Part shown: positions 7,950-17,076 of the stretch, in pieces
How the letters are laid out: each line of letters opens with the position of its first letter
Position numbering within the stretch: the first letter of the stretch is position 1
Assembly: GCA_964619535.1 (NCBI GenBank)
Contig: CAZUEX010000005.1
Span: forward strand, 1 to 64,000
DNA length: 64,000 bases
Direction of reading: 5' to 3'
Origin: Leptonema sp964619535
GTDB lineage: Bacteria; Spirochaetota; Leptospiria; Leptospirales; Leptonemataceae
Made by a program: the position numbers and the translations under genes
Notes under the pieces: model-generated
What the model saw: the letters and a program-made list of their open reading frames with translations, nothing else
Databases searched by the model: none
Told to the model about the DNA's origin: nothing

Positions 7950-8567
7950 ATGCTTTCCTTTTTTCTGCCTCGATCAGAGCCTTATTTTGCGCACCTGACT
8001 GAGATGGCTCATAAGGTGCAGATGGGTGGCGAGCTTTTCCAGGAGATGTTCGCCGACTTCAAGAATCGCGAAAGTTATTCGGAGCGCATCAAACAGGTTG
8101 AGGTTGAATGCGACCGCATTGCCGATACTATCGTTGAGAAGCTGAACTCTACTTTCATCACTCCCATTGACCGCGAAGACATTCACATGCTTGTCGTTGA
8201 GCTTGATGATGTCATCGACCTCATCAACGGCCTTGCCCGCAAGATGGAGATCTACGGAGTGAAAAAGGTAAGGCCTGATGCATCCCGCCTTGCAGACATC
8301 CTTGCACGCTGCACGGCCGAGCTTGCCGGAGCCTTTGTCCTGCTCGAGAAGAAACAGGATATTGCAGGCCATGCCCGCACCGTCGACAGGCTCGAAAAGG
8401 AAGCCGACCAGGTATATCAGGATGCCATCCGACAGCTCTTTAAAAAAGAGAAGGATCCTGTTGAGGTCGTTCGCTGGCATGCTATCTTTGAAGCCCTGGA
8501 AGATGCTGTCGACCGGTGCAAAGACCTGGGAGGCACGCTGACGTCTGTCGTGGTGAAGAACAAATGA
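7950..8567 (+). CDS. DUF47/PhoU-like Pit accessory protein
   Basis: A 205-residue helical protein of the DUF47 (PhoU-like) family, which accompanies Pit-type phosphate transporters and is thought to regulate them. Helical repeats contain FADFKNRESYSERIKQVEVE and conserved acidic motifs such as VVELDDVIDLINGLARK and VDRLEKEADQ. An upstream GTG at 7896 would place the start inside the Pho-box repeats and add a cysteine/basic leader, so I chose the ATG at 7950. The stop overlaps the pit start as ATGA. Confidence 0.85.
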   Translation: MLSFFLPRSEPYFAHLTEMAHKVQMGGELFQEMFADFKNRESYSERIKQVEVECDRIADTIVEKLNSTFITPIDREDIHMLVVELDDVIDLINGLARKMEIYGVKKVRPDASRLADILARCTAELAGAFVLLEKKQDIAGHARTVDRLEKEADQVYQDAIRQLFKKEKDPVEVVRWHAIFEALEDAVDRCKDLGGTLTSVVVKNK

Positions 8568-9604
8568 GCGGTGAACTGCTTTTTCTCGTAATCTTTATTC
8601 TCGTCGCTCTCATCTTCGATTATATCAATGGATTTCACGATGCAGCGAACTCCATTGCCACTGTCGTTTCGACACGTGTTCTATCTCCGGGAATGGCCGT
8701 TGCATGGGCGGCCTTTTTTAATTTTGTGGCCTTTGCCTTTTTCGGTACCTACGTGGCAAAGACCATCGGTGCCAGCTTAATCGATATCAGTCTGATTCCG
8801 GAGCTTTTCGAGCATACGCAGCTGTGGGTGCTTATGTCAGGTGTGATCGGGGCCATCGTCTGGAACCTGATCACATGGTACTACGGCCTTCCGTCCAGCT
8901 CTTCGCATGCCCTGATTGGTGGATATGCCGGTGCAGCCCTGACGGCAGTCGGTGGTTATACGGACGGTATTCTTATAGCAAAGGGATGGATTAAAACCAT
9001 CAGCTTTATTGTTATCTCTCCGCTTGCCGGGTTTCTTCTCGGTTTCGGCTTCATGCTGGCCATCCTCTGGGTTTTTCGTCGCTCCAATCCCGATAAGGTA
9101 GATCGCCATTTCCGTCGTGCGCAGCTTGTTTCTGCCGCTCTCTTTTCTCTTGGCCATGGGGGCAACGATGCACAGAAGACCATGGGTATCATCGCCGCTG
9201 CCCTTGTGGCCACAAACGTAAACCCGACGGCCACACAGGACATCCCGTTCTGGGTTGTTCTTACCTGCCATGCGGCCATCGGCCTTGGTACCCTTTCCGG
9301 CGGCTGGCGTATAGTATATACGATGGGCTCCCGGCTTACCAAGCTTCGTCCGGTGGGCGGCTTTGCGGCAGAAACGGCTGGTGCCTTTACCATGTTCCTC
9401 GCTACCTTTGCGGGAATTCCTGTCAGTACCACCCATACCATTAACGGTTCGATCATCGGAGTAGGGGCAACGCGTCGCCTTTCTGCCGTGCGCTGGGGCG
9501 TGGCCCGGAGCGTTGTATGGGCCTGGATCTTTACGATTCCTGTTTCGGCTGCCATAAGCGGGCTCTGCTTCCTTCTGGTTCGTGGCATTCACCGCCTGTT
9601 CTGA
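8564..9604 (+). CDS. pit: Inorganic phosphate transporter, Pit family
   Basis: A 346-residue polytopic membrane protein of the PiT family, which takes up metal-phosphate driven by protons or sodium. Both halves carry the inverted signature: FDYINGFHDAANSIATVVST near the N-terminus and LFSLGHGGNDAQKTMGIIAA in the middle. VSTTHTINGSIIGVG and PSSSSHALIGG are the matching loop motifs. The ATG at 8564 overlaps the accessory gene's stop, giving a tightly coupled two-gene operon with the Pho-box-like site upstream. A frame open further upstream belongs to the preceding gene. Confidence 0.92.
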   Translation: MSGELLFLVIFILVALIFDYINGFHDAANSIATVVSTRVLSPGMAVAWAAFFNFVAFAFFGTYVAKTIGASLIDISLIPELFEHTQLWVLMSGVIGAIVWNLITWYYGLPSSSSHALIGGYAGAALTAVGGYTDGILIAKGWIKTISFIVISPLAGFLLGFGFMLAILWVFRRSNPDKVDRHFRRAQLVSAALFSLGHGGNDAQKTMGIIAAALVATNVNPTATQDIPFWVVLTCHAAIGLGTLSGGWRIVYTMGSRLTKLRPVGGFAAETAGAFTMFLATFAGIPVSTTHTINGSIIGVGATRRLSAVRWGVARSVVWAWIFTIPVSAAISGLCFLLVRGIHRLF

Positions 9605-9645
9605 AGCAATCCGAATCCAGCTTGAGCGATGCATGAGGCCGCGTA

Positions 9646-11469
9646 GTGTGGCCCATGCCCGGTAAGCTCGTCTGGTCATTGCTGTTTCTGCTCTTTTCGT
9701 CCTGTTCTACGTATGCCTTTTACCCCGCTTCCGCTGGCCGGTCAGGGGGTTGGAATGCGGTGAATTCCGATAGGATCAGCCTGCAGACCAGCCAGTATTT
9801 ACAGGCCGAGAACTATCTGGAAGCGTGTAGCTCCTCTCGACTAACCTGTTTACTTGATCTGGACCTGCGTTTACAGGGATCGAGGCGGCGCATGCTGGCT
9901 CTGTATCTGGCCGAGCTCAGTTACGACGCTGCGAAATCTACGAAGCCCGACTCGAAGACCTTTGCTCGATATCATGCATCGGCTCTCTTTTATGCCTATA
10001 CCTTTCTTTTTGCGGACGATTTAAAGCCATCGGCCGATCCCTTTGATCCGGCCTTTCGGATTGCTATCGATGTGTACAATGCGTCGTTGTCTGCCTTGAT
10101 CCGTTACGAAAAAAGCGTGCGTCGGCCGTTTAAGAAACAGACGATCGTATACCCTTTGCTGCGCGGTGAGATGCATGTAACCATGGATCCGGCCGGGCTG
10201 TCATATATTCCCGATTCCTTTCTGGGAGTGAGTCTGGCACGGGACTATGCTGCTTCTGGCTTTCAAAACCACCGCCGGCAGTACGGCATCGGTGCTCCGC
10301 TGATCCTCTTTGTAACCGGAAGCGAAGAGGAGCGTCGCCAGAACCCTTACAGGTTTATTGCCGGTCTGAGACAGACCTACGCCGCAACGGCCGTGATGAT
10401 GGTTCGGTCCTGCGATGCTCCGTCACATGTATACTGTGCCGATCTGGCAATCCTTGATCCGCTGAAGCAGGACAGGGTGCGGATGAAGGGACGCACCGTT
10501 CCTCTTGAGATAGACCTTTCCTTGCCATTAACCGGTATGGTCGCGCAGCTTGAAGAACAGACCGGGCTGCTGAAGCGGCTGAGCGGAGATGCCATGGAAC
10601 AGGAACGGGGACTGTATATGATCGGTCCGTACGATCCATCAAGAACGCCTGTGGTGTTTATTCATGGCCTGGCCTCCTCTCCACTTGTATGGTTTCCGAT
10701 GATCAACGAGCTGCTGGCAGATCCGGAGATCCGAAGCCGTTATCAGTTCTGGGTATACTGGTATCCTTCGTCGAGTCCCATCCTGTTTTCGAATCGTCAC
10801 TTTCGAACCACCATGAAGGATGCACATCGACGTTTCGGTTTCAGATCGGCCATCCTGATCGGGCATAGCATGGGCGGGTTGCTGGCCCGTCTTGCTGTAC
10901 AGAGATCTCGAACGGAGGAGTGGCTGAGCGCCGCGGGAATTGAGCCTGAAGAGTTTGCCGCTGCTCCCGATCGAATGCGTGCAGGGATGCGAGACCTTCT
11001 TGATTTTGATCCCCTGCCGTTTGTAAGCCGTACCGTATACATTGCCACGCCGCATCGCGGTTCAATGCTTGCTACCGGTCTCTATGGTTATGCAGGACGT
11101 TGTGTGATGAGTGTGCCCGGCCAGATCGCTGAAAGCATGTCAGCCGTTGTTTCTGTCTTTCGCGAGAGGAATGACATACTGACTGCCCTGAAAGCAGAAG
11201 GTGATGGCATTTCCAATCTTGCTCCGGGAAGCCTGTTGTTCCAGGTGATGCCTCCGGAAAAGCCACAGTCGGTGCCTTTTCATTCCATTATCGGCAATCG
11301 GCAGCTGACCGACCTGGACTGGCTTACCGATACCGTGGTCAGCTACAAAAGCGCCCATATCGAGGGCGCCGTTTCAGAGAAGCTGATCGATTCCGATCAT
11401 TCCGTAGAAGAGCATGTTGAGGCCTTCCTTGAAGTGCGGCGCATACTGAAAGAGGCAGCAACCCCCTGA
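9646..11469 (+). CDS. Lipoprotein with C-terminal alpha/beta hydrolase domain
   Basis: A 607-residue predicted lipoprotein: signal sequence VWSLLFLLFSSC followed by about 300 residues of unrecognised sequence, then a serine hydrolase. In the hydrolase part VVFIHGLASSP is the oxyanion strand and LIGHSMGGLLARL (about residues 402-414) is the nucleophile elbow. DSDHSVEEHVEAF near the end supplies the likely catalytic histidine. Lipase, esterase or PGAP1-like acylhydrolase activity at the envelope is plausible but unproven. The start is a GTG preceded by TGAGG at 9633; an ATG at 9655 is the alternative and keeps the signal. Confidence 0.75.
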   Translation: MWPMPGKLVWSLLFLLFSSCSTYAFYPASAGRSGGWNAVNSDRISLQTSQYLQAENYLEACSSSRLTCLLDLDLRLQGSRRRMLALYLAELSYDAAKSTKPDSKTFARYHASALFYAYTFLFADDLKPSADPFDPAFRIAIDVYNASLSALIRYEKSVRRPFKKQTIVYPLLRGEMHVTMDPAGLSYIPDSFLGVSLARDYAASGFQNHRRQYGIGAPLILFVTGSEEERRQNPYRFIAGLRQTYAATAVMMVRSCDAPSHVYCADLAILDPLKQDRVRMKGRTVPLEIDLSLPLTGMVAQLEEQTGLLKRLSGDAMEQERGLYMIGPYDPSRTPVVFIHGLASSPLVWFPMINELLADPEIRSRYQFWVYWYPSSSPILFSNRHFRTTMKDAHRRFGFRSAILIGHSMGGLLARLAVQRSRTEEWLSAAGIEPEEFAAAPDRMRAGMRDLLDFDPLPFVSRTVYIATPHRGSMLATGLYGYAGRCVMSVPGQIAESMSAVVSVFRERNDILTALKAEGDGISNLAPGSLLFQVMPPEKPQSVPFHSIIGNRQLTDLDWLTDTVVSYKSAHIEGAVSEKLIDSDHSVEEHVEAFLEVRRILKEAATP

Positions 11470-11482
11470 GGTAGCTGCCCCG

Positions 11483-11989
11483 CTACAGACCAAGCTTCTG
11501 CAGTTTGGGAGCGATTACATACTGGCAGTAGCCTGCTTCCGTATTGGTATTATAATAATTCTGATGATAGGGCTCGGCCGGATAGAAGCTCTTCAGGGGC
11601 GACACCTCGGTTACGATGGGATTTGGATAGTTCTTCTGTGCCCGGGCAATGGCTGCCTCAGCCGCTTCTTTCTGTGTCTGGTCCCTGTAGAGAATAATGG
11701 ATCTGTACTGTGTGCCCGTATCGGCGCCCTGTCGATTGAGCGTTGTCGGATCGTGAGCTACAAAGAAGATGTCCAGCAGCTGAGAGAGCGATAGGCGGTC
11801 TGTATCAAAGCGGACCTTAACCACTTCGGCATGCCCCGTCTTGCCCGAGCAAACCTCTCGATACGTAGGATCTGGCTTTTCGCCGCCGGCATAACCGGAT
11901 TCCAGATAGACGACGCCTTCAATGCGCTGAAAGACCGCCTCCACGCACCAGAAACATCCACCACCCAGAACGATTTCATCTGTTGCCAT
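11483..11989 (-). CDS. msrA: Peptide-methionine (S)-S-oxide reductase
   Basis: A 168-residue MsrA, which repairs methionine-S-sulfoxide in proteins. The catalytic cysteine lies in VLGGGCFWCVEAVFQ; GYAGG, FFVAHDPTTLNRQGAD and YHQNYY are the other family motifs. The start at 11989 (MATDEIVLGGG) is the usual one for the family; a GTG at 12037 would add 16 residues. It lies 78 bases downstream of the fused gpsA/acyltransferase gene on the same strand and converges with the hydrolase lipoprotein gene with only 13 bases between. Confidence 0.93.
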   Translation of the reverse strand: MATDEIVLGGGCFWCVEAVFQRIEGVVYLESGYAGGEKPDPTYREVCSGKTGHAEVVKVRFDTDRLSLSQLLDIFFVAHDPTTLNRQGADTGTQYRSIILYRDQTQKEAAEAAIARAQKNYPNPIVTEVSPLKSFYPAEPYHQNYYNTNTEAGYCQYVIAPKLQKLGL

Positions 11990-12067
11990 GCGAACAAGTA
12001 AGCACAATTTTCCCGTTCGGGTGTCCTTTTTGGGCACGTGCGATTGCAGAGGGTCTGTTTGCAGATC

Positions 12068-14494
12068 CTACGAATTTCCGTCGCTGTCCACAGGAACAAA
12101 GTTCCCGTAGTATTCTACAAGGGACGGGTTCAGGATCTCAAAGCCTTTTCGTGTTTCTGCAATGAAGCCTCGTTTCTTCAGCAGCTTGATGCCGATCTTC
12201 AGAACCTTTTCGGGCCTTCTTTCCTGTACCGTACCTGTGTAGGAGTTCAAAAACATCTCGATCTTTGCAAGCAGCTCATCCCTTGTAATCATGCCGGGAT
12301 GCGCATCGAGGATGTGAGCGACGATAAAATGTGGCTGCAATCGATACGACTGCTTCCAGCTCTTCAGAATCAGAGAAGCAATTTCCTGCGTTGGCTCTTC
12401 TTTGTCGGCAAAGTCTGAAACGCGAATGGGTTCACCCAGGTCCATGTAGGTGCGTCTTCGTCTGAAAACATAGGTCCAGAAGCCGGTATCGTTTGCCTGG
12501 TTGTTGAAGACTTCATCTTCTGGAATCCACTGGTGAGAAATCGATATCGGCAGTATGATGATCTCATGACCGGACTCGCGAAAGGCATCGATGGCGGTGG
12601 AAAGCAGGCCGGTCTTGATTGACTGGAATTCTCCGGTGCGGCTCCGTGTGCCTTCTGGATAGGCCAGGGCGGGGATGCCCGATTCCAGCATCATGGTGGT
12701 ATACTGGGTCAGTACCTCAAGATACAGGATGTTGCGTGTATTCTCGCGGTCGACGGAGTATGCTCCCATGGATTTCAGAAAGGCTCCCCAGATCGGATTC
12801 GACATAAGGATGGAAGCGGCCGCAAAGCGCGGAAGCGGAAAGCCTTTAAAAAACAGACCGTAAACGAGTTCCACCGAATCGATATGTGTACGGTGGGTGG
12901 GCACATAGAACACAGGATAGTTATTCACCAGCTTGCGGATTTCGCGAATGCGTCCGTTTACGATAGGGCCAACACTGCCAGGACGAAAGCCACCCAGGAT
13001 CCAGCGGAAGGGTGACACGAAACGCATGAGCATTGTACGGGCTGCCGGAACATAGTAATCGGCAATAGAGTCGGCGTAGAACCGAACCAGCTGCTCGATG
13101 TGCTGCAGCTCCTCTTCTTCACGGCATTCGGCCAGGGCCTTCCACAGTTCAAGCTCGTGAGTAAAGTTCTTCGCATCCCTTCGCTGCTTTCTGCGTAATG
13201 CCTTGGTGCGTCTTTTTTCGAGAGATGATATGATGTGTCCGCATTGTTTCTTGATGCGGCCCTGCATCCCTCGGGTCAGTGTAATGCGGTGCAGGATTCG
13301 CTCGCGAAGGTGATCGGAGATCATTCGACCGGAAGCGATGAGCTCGACGCGTCCCTTCTTCTTAACGACCGGAATACGATTGCGTCGCTCCGTTTTTCCG
13401 GTTAACAGTGTAATAATATCTTCGGGAGATTTTCTGCGCAGAAAGATGTCGTAGAGTATCTTGTTCAGAGGCAGATCCAGGTTGAACTCTGCAGCAATCT
13501 CGATGATCGGCATAATGGCCAGGCCACCCTCTGCAAGGTTCTTGCTCGAGAGGACTTCGCGTTCGATAAACAGTGAAGGAACAAGAAAAAGCTGAATCTG
13601 ATCAAGCAGGTTGGGACTGAGTTCACCGCTGATCAGTTTTTCTGTAAAGCTTCGTCCGTAGGCCCTGTTGCGTCCGTTGGGACTGAAAAACGTAGCAGAA
13701 AGATCGGCCAGTCCTGCCCGTCCGAGAATTGTCTCTTCGCGTCCGCCCAGTGCAGCATTGATCTTTTTCATCTCCTGGAAACCCGCTGCCATGAGCTCTC
13801 CCAGAAGGGAGCTGGTAACGTGGGGAAGGGCTTCAACCATACCGCCGAGAATGGCAAGCGGGTTCTTCATGATGCCACCGATTTCGGTACCGATCATGTC
13901 ATCGGTAGAAGACCAGTAAACATGTTCGCCGTTCATGCGATCCATGATGGGCTGAACGATGGCAGGATTGTCAGAAGCAATGGTAAAGAAGATGAAGTTG
14001 TTATGGATTATATCGTACAGCAGCGACGGTCCTGTTATCAGTCCGATTGACAGATTCAGGTGATGCTGCTCGCGAAGGGAGTAGAGCAGCTGATGAAAAA
14101 GATAACAGCGGTGTTTACGCCTTGAGTAAGAAGAGAGAAATCCCTTTGTAATATTGGCAGCGTAATGAGACAGCGATCGATCCAGATGATACAGGATGTT
14201 TTCAACGACCTCTTCGTACTGACGCGAAGGGATCGTCATAAAAAGGAAATGGGAGCCCTGCTTGAAATGATCGTAACCCGTAACGATCTTGACGTTAAAG
14301 GGCACGTTGAATGAGAACTCGCCTATCTGCAGGTAGCGTTCACTCTTCCATTTTTTATATGTGCGAGCATCAGGAACCCACAGGTAAACGGTGCGCACGT
14401 TGCGGGCAATCAATGAGGCCACCGCAAGGCCCATCGGTCCGCCGCCGACGACGGTGGTAACCTGTTGATCAAGGGGACCCGTTTCTGGAATCAT
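12068..14494 (-). CDS. Fused glycerol-3-phosphate dehydrogenase / glycerophosphate acyltransferase
   Basis: An 808-residue two-domain protein. Residues 1 to about 340 are a GpsA-type dehydrogenase: the Rossmann loop TTVVGGGPMGLAVASLIA, the catalytic-lysine segment EIGGIMKNPLAILGGMVEA (lysine near 208) and LGRAGLADLSATFFSPNGRN. The dehydrogenase makes glycerol-3-phosphate from DHAP. A charged helical linker of about 150 residues follows. The C-terminal part is a PlsB/PlsC-superfamily acyltransferase with PTHRTHIDSVE (HX4D, near 533) and AYPEGTRSRTGEF (near 613). The fusion would make and then acylate glycerol-3-phosphate. Whether the second half is PlsB-like or acts on another glycerolipid is open. 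No strong ribosome site is seen at the chosen ATG. Confidence 0.8.
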   Translation of the reverse strand: MIPETGPLDQQVTTVVGGGPMGLAVASLIARNVRTVYLWVPDARTYKKWKSERYLQIGEFSFNVPFNVKIVTGYDHFKQGSHFLFMTIPSRQYEEVVENILYHLDRSLSHYAANITKGFLSSYSRRKHRCYLFHQLLYSLREQHHLNLSIGLITGPSLLYDIIHNNFIFFTIASDNPAIVQPIMDRMNGEHVYWSSTDDMIGTEIGGIMKNPLAILGGMVEALPHVTSSLLGELMAAGFQEMKKINAALGGREETILGRAGLADLSATFFSPNGRNRAYGRSFTEKLISGELSPNLLDQIQLFLVPSLFIEREVLSSKNLAEGGLAIMPIIEIAAEFNLDLPLNKILYDIFLRRKSPEDIITLLTGKTERRNRIPVVKKKGRVELIASGRMISDHLRERILHRITLTRGMQGRIKKQCGHIISSLEKRRTKALRRKQRRDAKNFTHELELWKALAECREEEELQHIEQLVRFYADSIADYYVPAARTMLMRFVSPFRWILGGFRPGSVGPIVNGRIREIRKLVNNYPVFYVPTHRTHIDSVELVYGLFFKGFPLPRFAAASILMSNPIWGAFLKSMGAYSVDRENTRNILYLEVLTQYTTMMLESGIPALAYPEGTRSRTGEFQSIKTGLLSTAIDAFRESGHEIIILPISISHQWIPEDEVFNNQANDTGFWTYVFRRRRTYMDLGEPIRVSDFADKEEPTQEIASLILKSWKQSYRLQPHFIVAHILDAHPGMITRDELLAKIEMFLNSYTGTVQERRPEKVLKIGIKLLKKRGFIAETRKGFEILNPSLVEYYGNFVPVDSDGNS

Positions 14495-14546
14495 CGTTCA
14501 ACGATCATCGTGAAGGAGGGCCCGTCAAGCCAAATGCCGCGACAGT

Positions 14547-15446
14547 TTACGGTGTGGGCGTATCCTCTTTGGGCTTCAGGGTTAGCGAATGACCTTCGGG
14601 AATGGTGCGGCGCGCTATGGCAATCTGGCGGTAAAAGAGTCCAAACGGATCCTTCCCCTTCTGGATGGTGAAGCGATCCAGTACGCCATCGTAGGGTTTG
14701 CTGATATCAGGAGGATTGGCATTGGTGGTGAGGAGGAGTTCATAACCCTCTTCTTTCAGCCGCTTCTCAAGATACGGCGAATGAAAGCCCATGGGATAGG
14801 CGAAGCTCCAGATTTTATGCCCCAGCTTTCCTTCCAGCAGTCGCTTCGAATAGAGGATCTCTTTATCTACCCTCGCGGCGTAGCTTTCGGCACTTTCGTT
14901 TTTGCGCGGAACATGAAAGACGGTGTGGGTGTGGGAGTGATTTTGAATGTCGAATCCTTCTCTCTGCAGGCGGCGCAGATCCTCCCATGCCATACCCTGC
15001 CGCGGATGATCGGTAATGTTCTGCGTGTAGACGAAGAAGGTTGCGGGGTATCCATACTCGCGAAGCATCGGTGCAGCGACCCGAACGATGTTCTTGTAGT
15101 CGTCATCGATGGTAATCACCATCGATGGGCGATCGGCAGGGATCTTCTTCTTCATCATCTCGTGCAGGGTGCGCAGCGGAATAATCTGAATCTGCTCGTC
15201 CCGGATAATATCGAGATAACGTCTGAATTCATGCCGACTGATTGCATAGGGCCCCTTGCCGTCGATGTCATGGAAGAGCAGAATCGGAATGCGTGGATAC
15301 CTTCCCGTGGTCGGTTCTGGCTCGGGCTGTGGTTGCCCGACCATGATATAGAATCCGACGGCAAGCAGGAAGGCGGGAATACTGTACAGGAAACGTGGAA
15401 GCATACCTTTTGTGGGCCGCAAACACCCTGTTATTAGATCGGCCAT
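14547..15446 (-). CDS. Polysaccharide deacetylase family protein
   Basis: A 299-residue protein with an N-terminal membrane anchor or uncleaved signal (FLYSIPAFLLAVGFYIMVG) and a NodB-homology domain. Visible motifs are VITIDDDYKNI (catalytic and metal aspartates) and FDIQNHSHTHTVFH (metal histidines), then FAYPMGFHS. Such enzymes remove acetyl groups from cell-surface sugars. A TTG at 15452 is a further possible start; I used the ATG at 15446. Divergent from cimA with an 83-base gap. Confidence 0.8.
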   Translation of the reverse strand: MADLITGCLRPTKGMLPRFLYSIPAFLLAVGFYIMVGQPQPEPEPTTGRYPRIPILLFHDIDGKGPYAISRHEFRRYLDIIRDEQIQIIPLRTLHEMMKKKIPADRPSMVITIDDDYKNIVRVAAPMLREYGYPATFFVYTQNITDHPRQGMAWEDLRRLQREGFDIQNHSHTHTVFHVPRKNESAESYAARVDKEILYSKRLLEGKLGHKIWSFAYPMGFHSPYLEKRLKEEGYELLLTTNANPPDISKPYDGVLDRFTIQKGKDPFGLFYRQIAIARRTIPEGHSLTLKPKEDTPTP

Positions 15447-15529
15447 CTGCAAAGAAAAATCGAATGCTTCTTGAAATTAAACCCTTTCTTATAGTTATGG
15501 AATGGCGGGGCAACCCGTAAGGATGGGCA

Positions 15530-17074
15530 ATGCAGCAGATAGAAATCATGGATACAACTCTGCGGGACGGAGAACAGACCGACGGAGTTTCATTTTCACC
15601 CTTTGAGAAGTTACAGATCGCCCGATTCTTGCTTGAGCAACTGAATGTGAATCGGATTGAAGTGGCCAGCGCCCGGGTATCCAGCGGCGAAAAGCAGAGC
15701 GTTCAGCAGATCTTTGAATGGGCGGCAACGAAAGATTATGTCGACCGCATTGAAATCCTGGGCTTTGTCGATGGCGGACGCAGCATCGACTGGATCAAAG
15801 GCGCCGGCGGACGGGTGGTCAACCTGCTGACGAAGGGATCCCGAAAGCACTGTGAACTGCAGCTGGGCAAGACGCTTTCGCAGCACCTGCATGACATCGA
15901 AGATACCGTTCGCTATGCCCATGACCAGGGCGTTCGGGTACATGTGTATCTGGAGGACTGGTCCAACGGCTTTCTCTATTCCGAGGACTACGTAAAAGAG
16001 ATGCTTTTTGCCCTGGTCGATATGCCCATCGCCCGCTTTCTGCTGCCCGACACGCTTGGCCTGCTATCGCCGGATGAGGTACGGCGGGGGATCGAGATGG
16101 CCCTTGAGCTGTTTCCCGACATGCATATCGATTTTCACGGGCACAATGACTACGGCCTGGCCACGGCGAACTGTCTGGCCGCCGTAAAGGCCGGCGTGCG
16201 CGGACTGCATGTGGCCGTGAACGGGCTGGGTGAGCGCGCCGGTAATTCTCCCCTTGAGGCCGTGGTAACGGCCGTCCATGATAAGCTTGGTGTTCAGACC
16301 ACCGTAAACGAGAAGGCCATCACCGATGCTTCCAGGCTTGTTGAGACCTTCTCGCGAAAAAGGGTGTCGGCCAACCATCCCATCGTAGGCAATGATGTCT
16401 TTACCCAGACGGCAGGCATTCATGCCGATGGCGATAAGAAGCATAACCTCTATGCCAATCCCATCCTTCCAGAGCGATTCGGCCGCAAAAGGGTATATGC
16501 CCTCGGTAAGCTGGCCGGTAAATCATCGATTGAAATGAACCTGAAGAACCAGGGGATTGAGCTTCCCCCTGATCAGGTGGAGCGGCTGTGGCTTCGGGTA
16601 AAGGAGCTTGGCGAGAAGAAGGCAATCGTAAGCCCGGATGACCTGCCTTTCCTGATTGAAGAGCTGATGGGCGAGTCGCAAACACAGTCTGTTTCGGTTA
16701 TCGCAGCCGACATCCATACGCGGATTGGATCCACGCCTTCTGCTTCGATCAAGGTTCGCATCGCCGGCCAGGAATACGAGGCAGAGTCCACGGGCGATGG
16801 AGGTTATGATGCCTTCATGAAGGCCTTGAATCAGGTTGTTGCCGAGGCCGGGTTAACCGTGGCCGAGCTGAAAGACTATGAGCTGCGCATTCCCCCGGGC
16901 GGGCAAACCGATGCCCTTGTGGAAACGATCATTACCTGGGTTACTGCCGATGGATCCGTCTTTAGAACCGTCGGTGTGGACAGCGATCAGATGATTGCCG
17001 CGATCAAGGCAACGGAGAAGATGCTCAATCGCATGGCTGTGGAGGCCAGGCGTACATCGACCGTTGCTCAGTAA
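15530..17074 (+). CDS. cimA: (R)-citramalate synthase
   Basis: A 514-residue member of the isopropylmalate/homocitrate/citramalate synthase family. The N-terminal TIM barrel starts with MDTTLRDGEQTDGVSFSPFE, with arginine and aspartate for catalysis, and has the metal HxH in DFHGHNDYGLATANC. The C-terminal 130 residues are the regulatory LeuA domain. The VHVYLEDWSNG segment corresponds to the Tyr and Glu that set pyruvate specificity in Leptospira citramalate synthase, and overall length is nearly identical. It would start threonine-independent isoleucine synthesis from pyruvate and acetyl-CoA. AAGGA precedes the ATG. Confidence 0.9.
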   Translation: MQQIEIMDTTLRDGEQTDGVSFSPFEKLQIARFLLEQLNVNRIEVASARVSSGEKQSVQQIFEWAATKDYVDRIEILGFVDGGRSIDWIKGAGGRVVNLLTKGSRKHCELQLGKTLSQHLHDIEDTVRYAHDQGVRVHVYLEDWSNGFLYSEDYVKEMLFALVDMPIARFLLPDTLGLLSPDEVRRGIEMALELFPDMHIDFHGHNDYGLATANCLAAVKAGVRGLHVAVNGLGERAGNSPLEAVVTAVHDKLGVQTTVNEKAITDASRLVETFSRKRVSANHPIVGNDVFTQTAGIHADGDKKHNLYANPILPERFGRKRVYALGKLAGKSSIEMNLKNQGIELPPDQVERLWLRVKELGEKKAIVSPDDLPFLIEELMGESQTQSVSVIAADIHTRIGSTPSASIKVRIAGQEYEAESTGDGGYDAFMKALNQVVAEAGLTVAELKDYELRIPPGGQTDALVETIITWVTADGSVFRTVGVDSDQMIAAIKATEKMLNRMAVEARRTSTVAQ

Positions 17075-17076
17075 GG

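Noticed and set aside
8837..9679. 280-codon minus-strand frame inside the phosphate transporter gene
   Set aside because: Antisense to the conserved Pit motifs and low-complexity in composition; no supporting signal.
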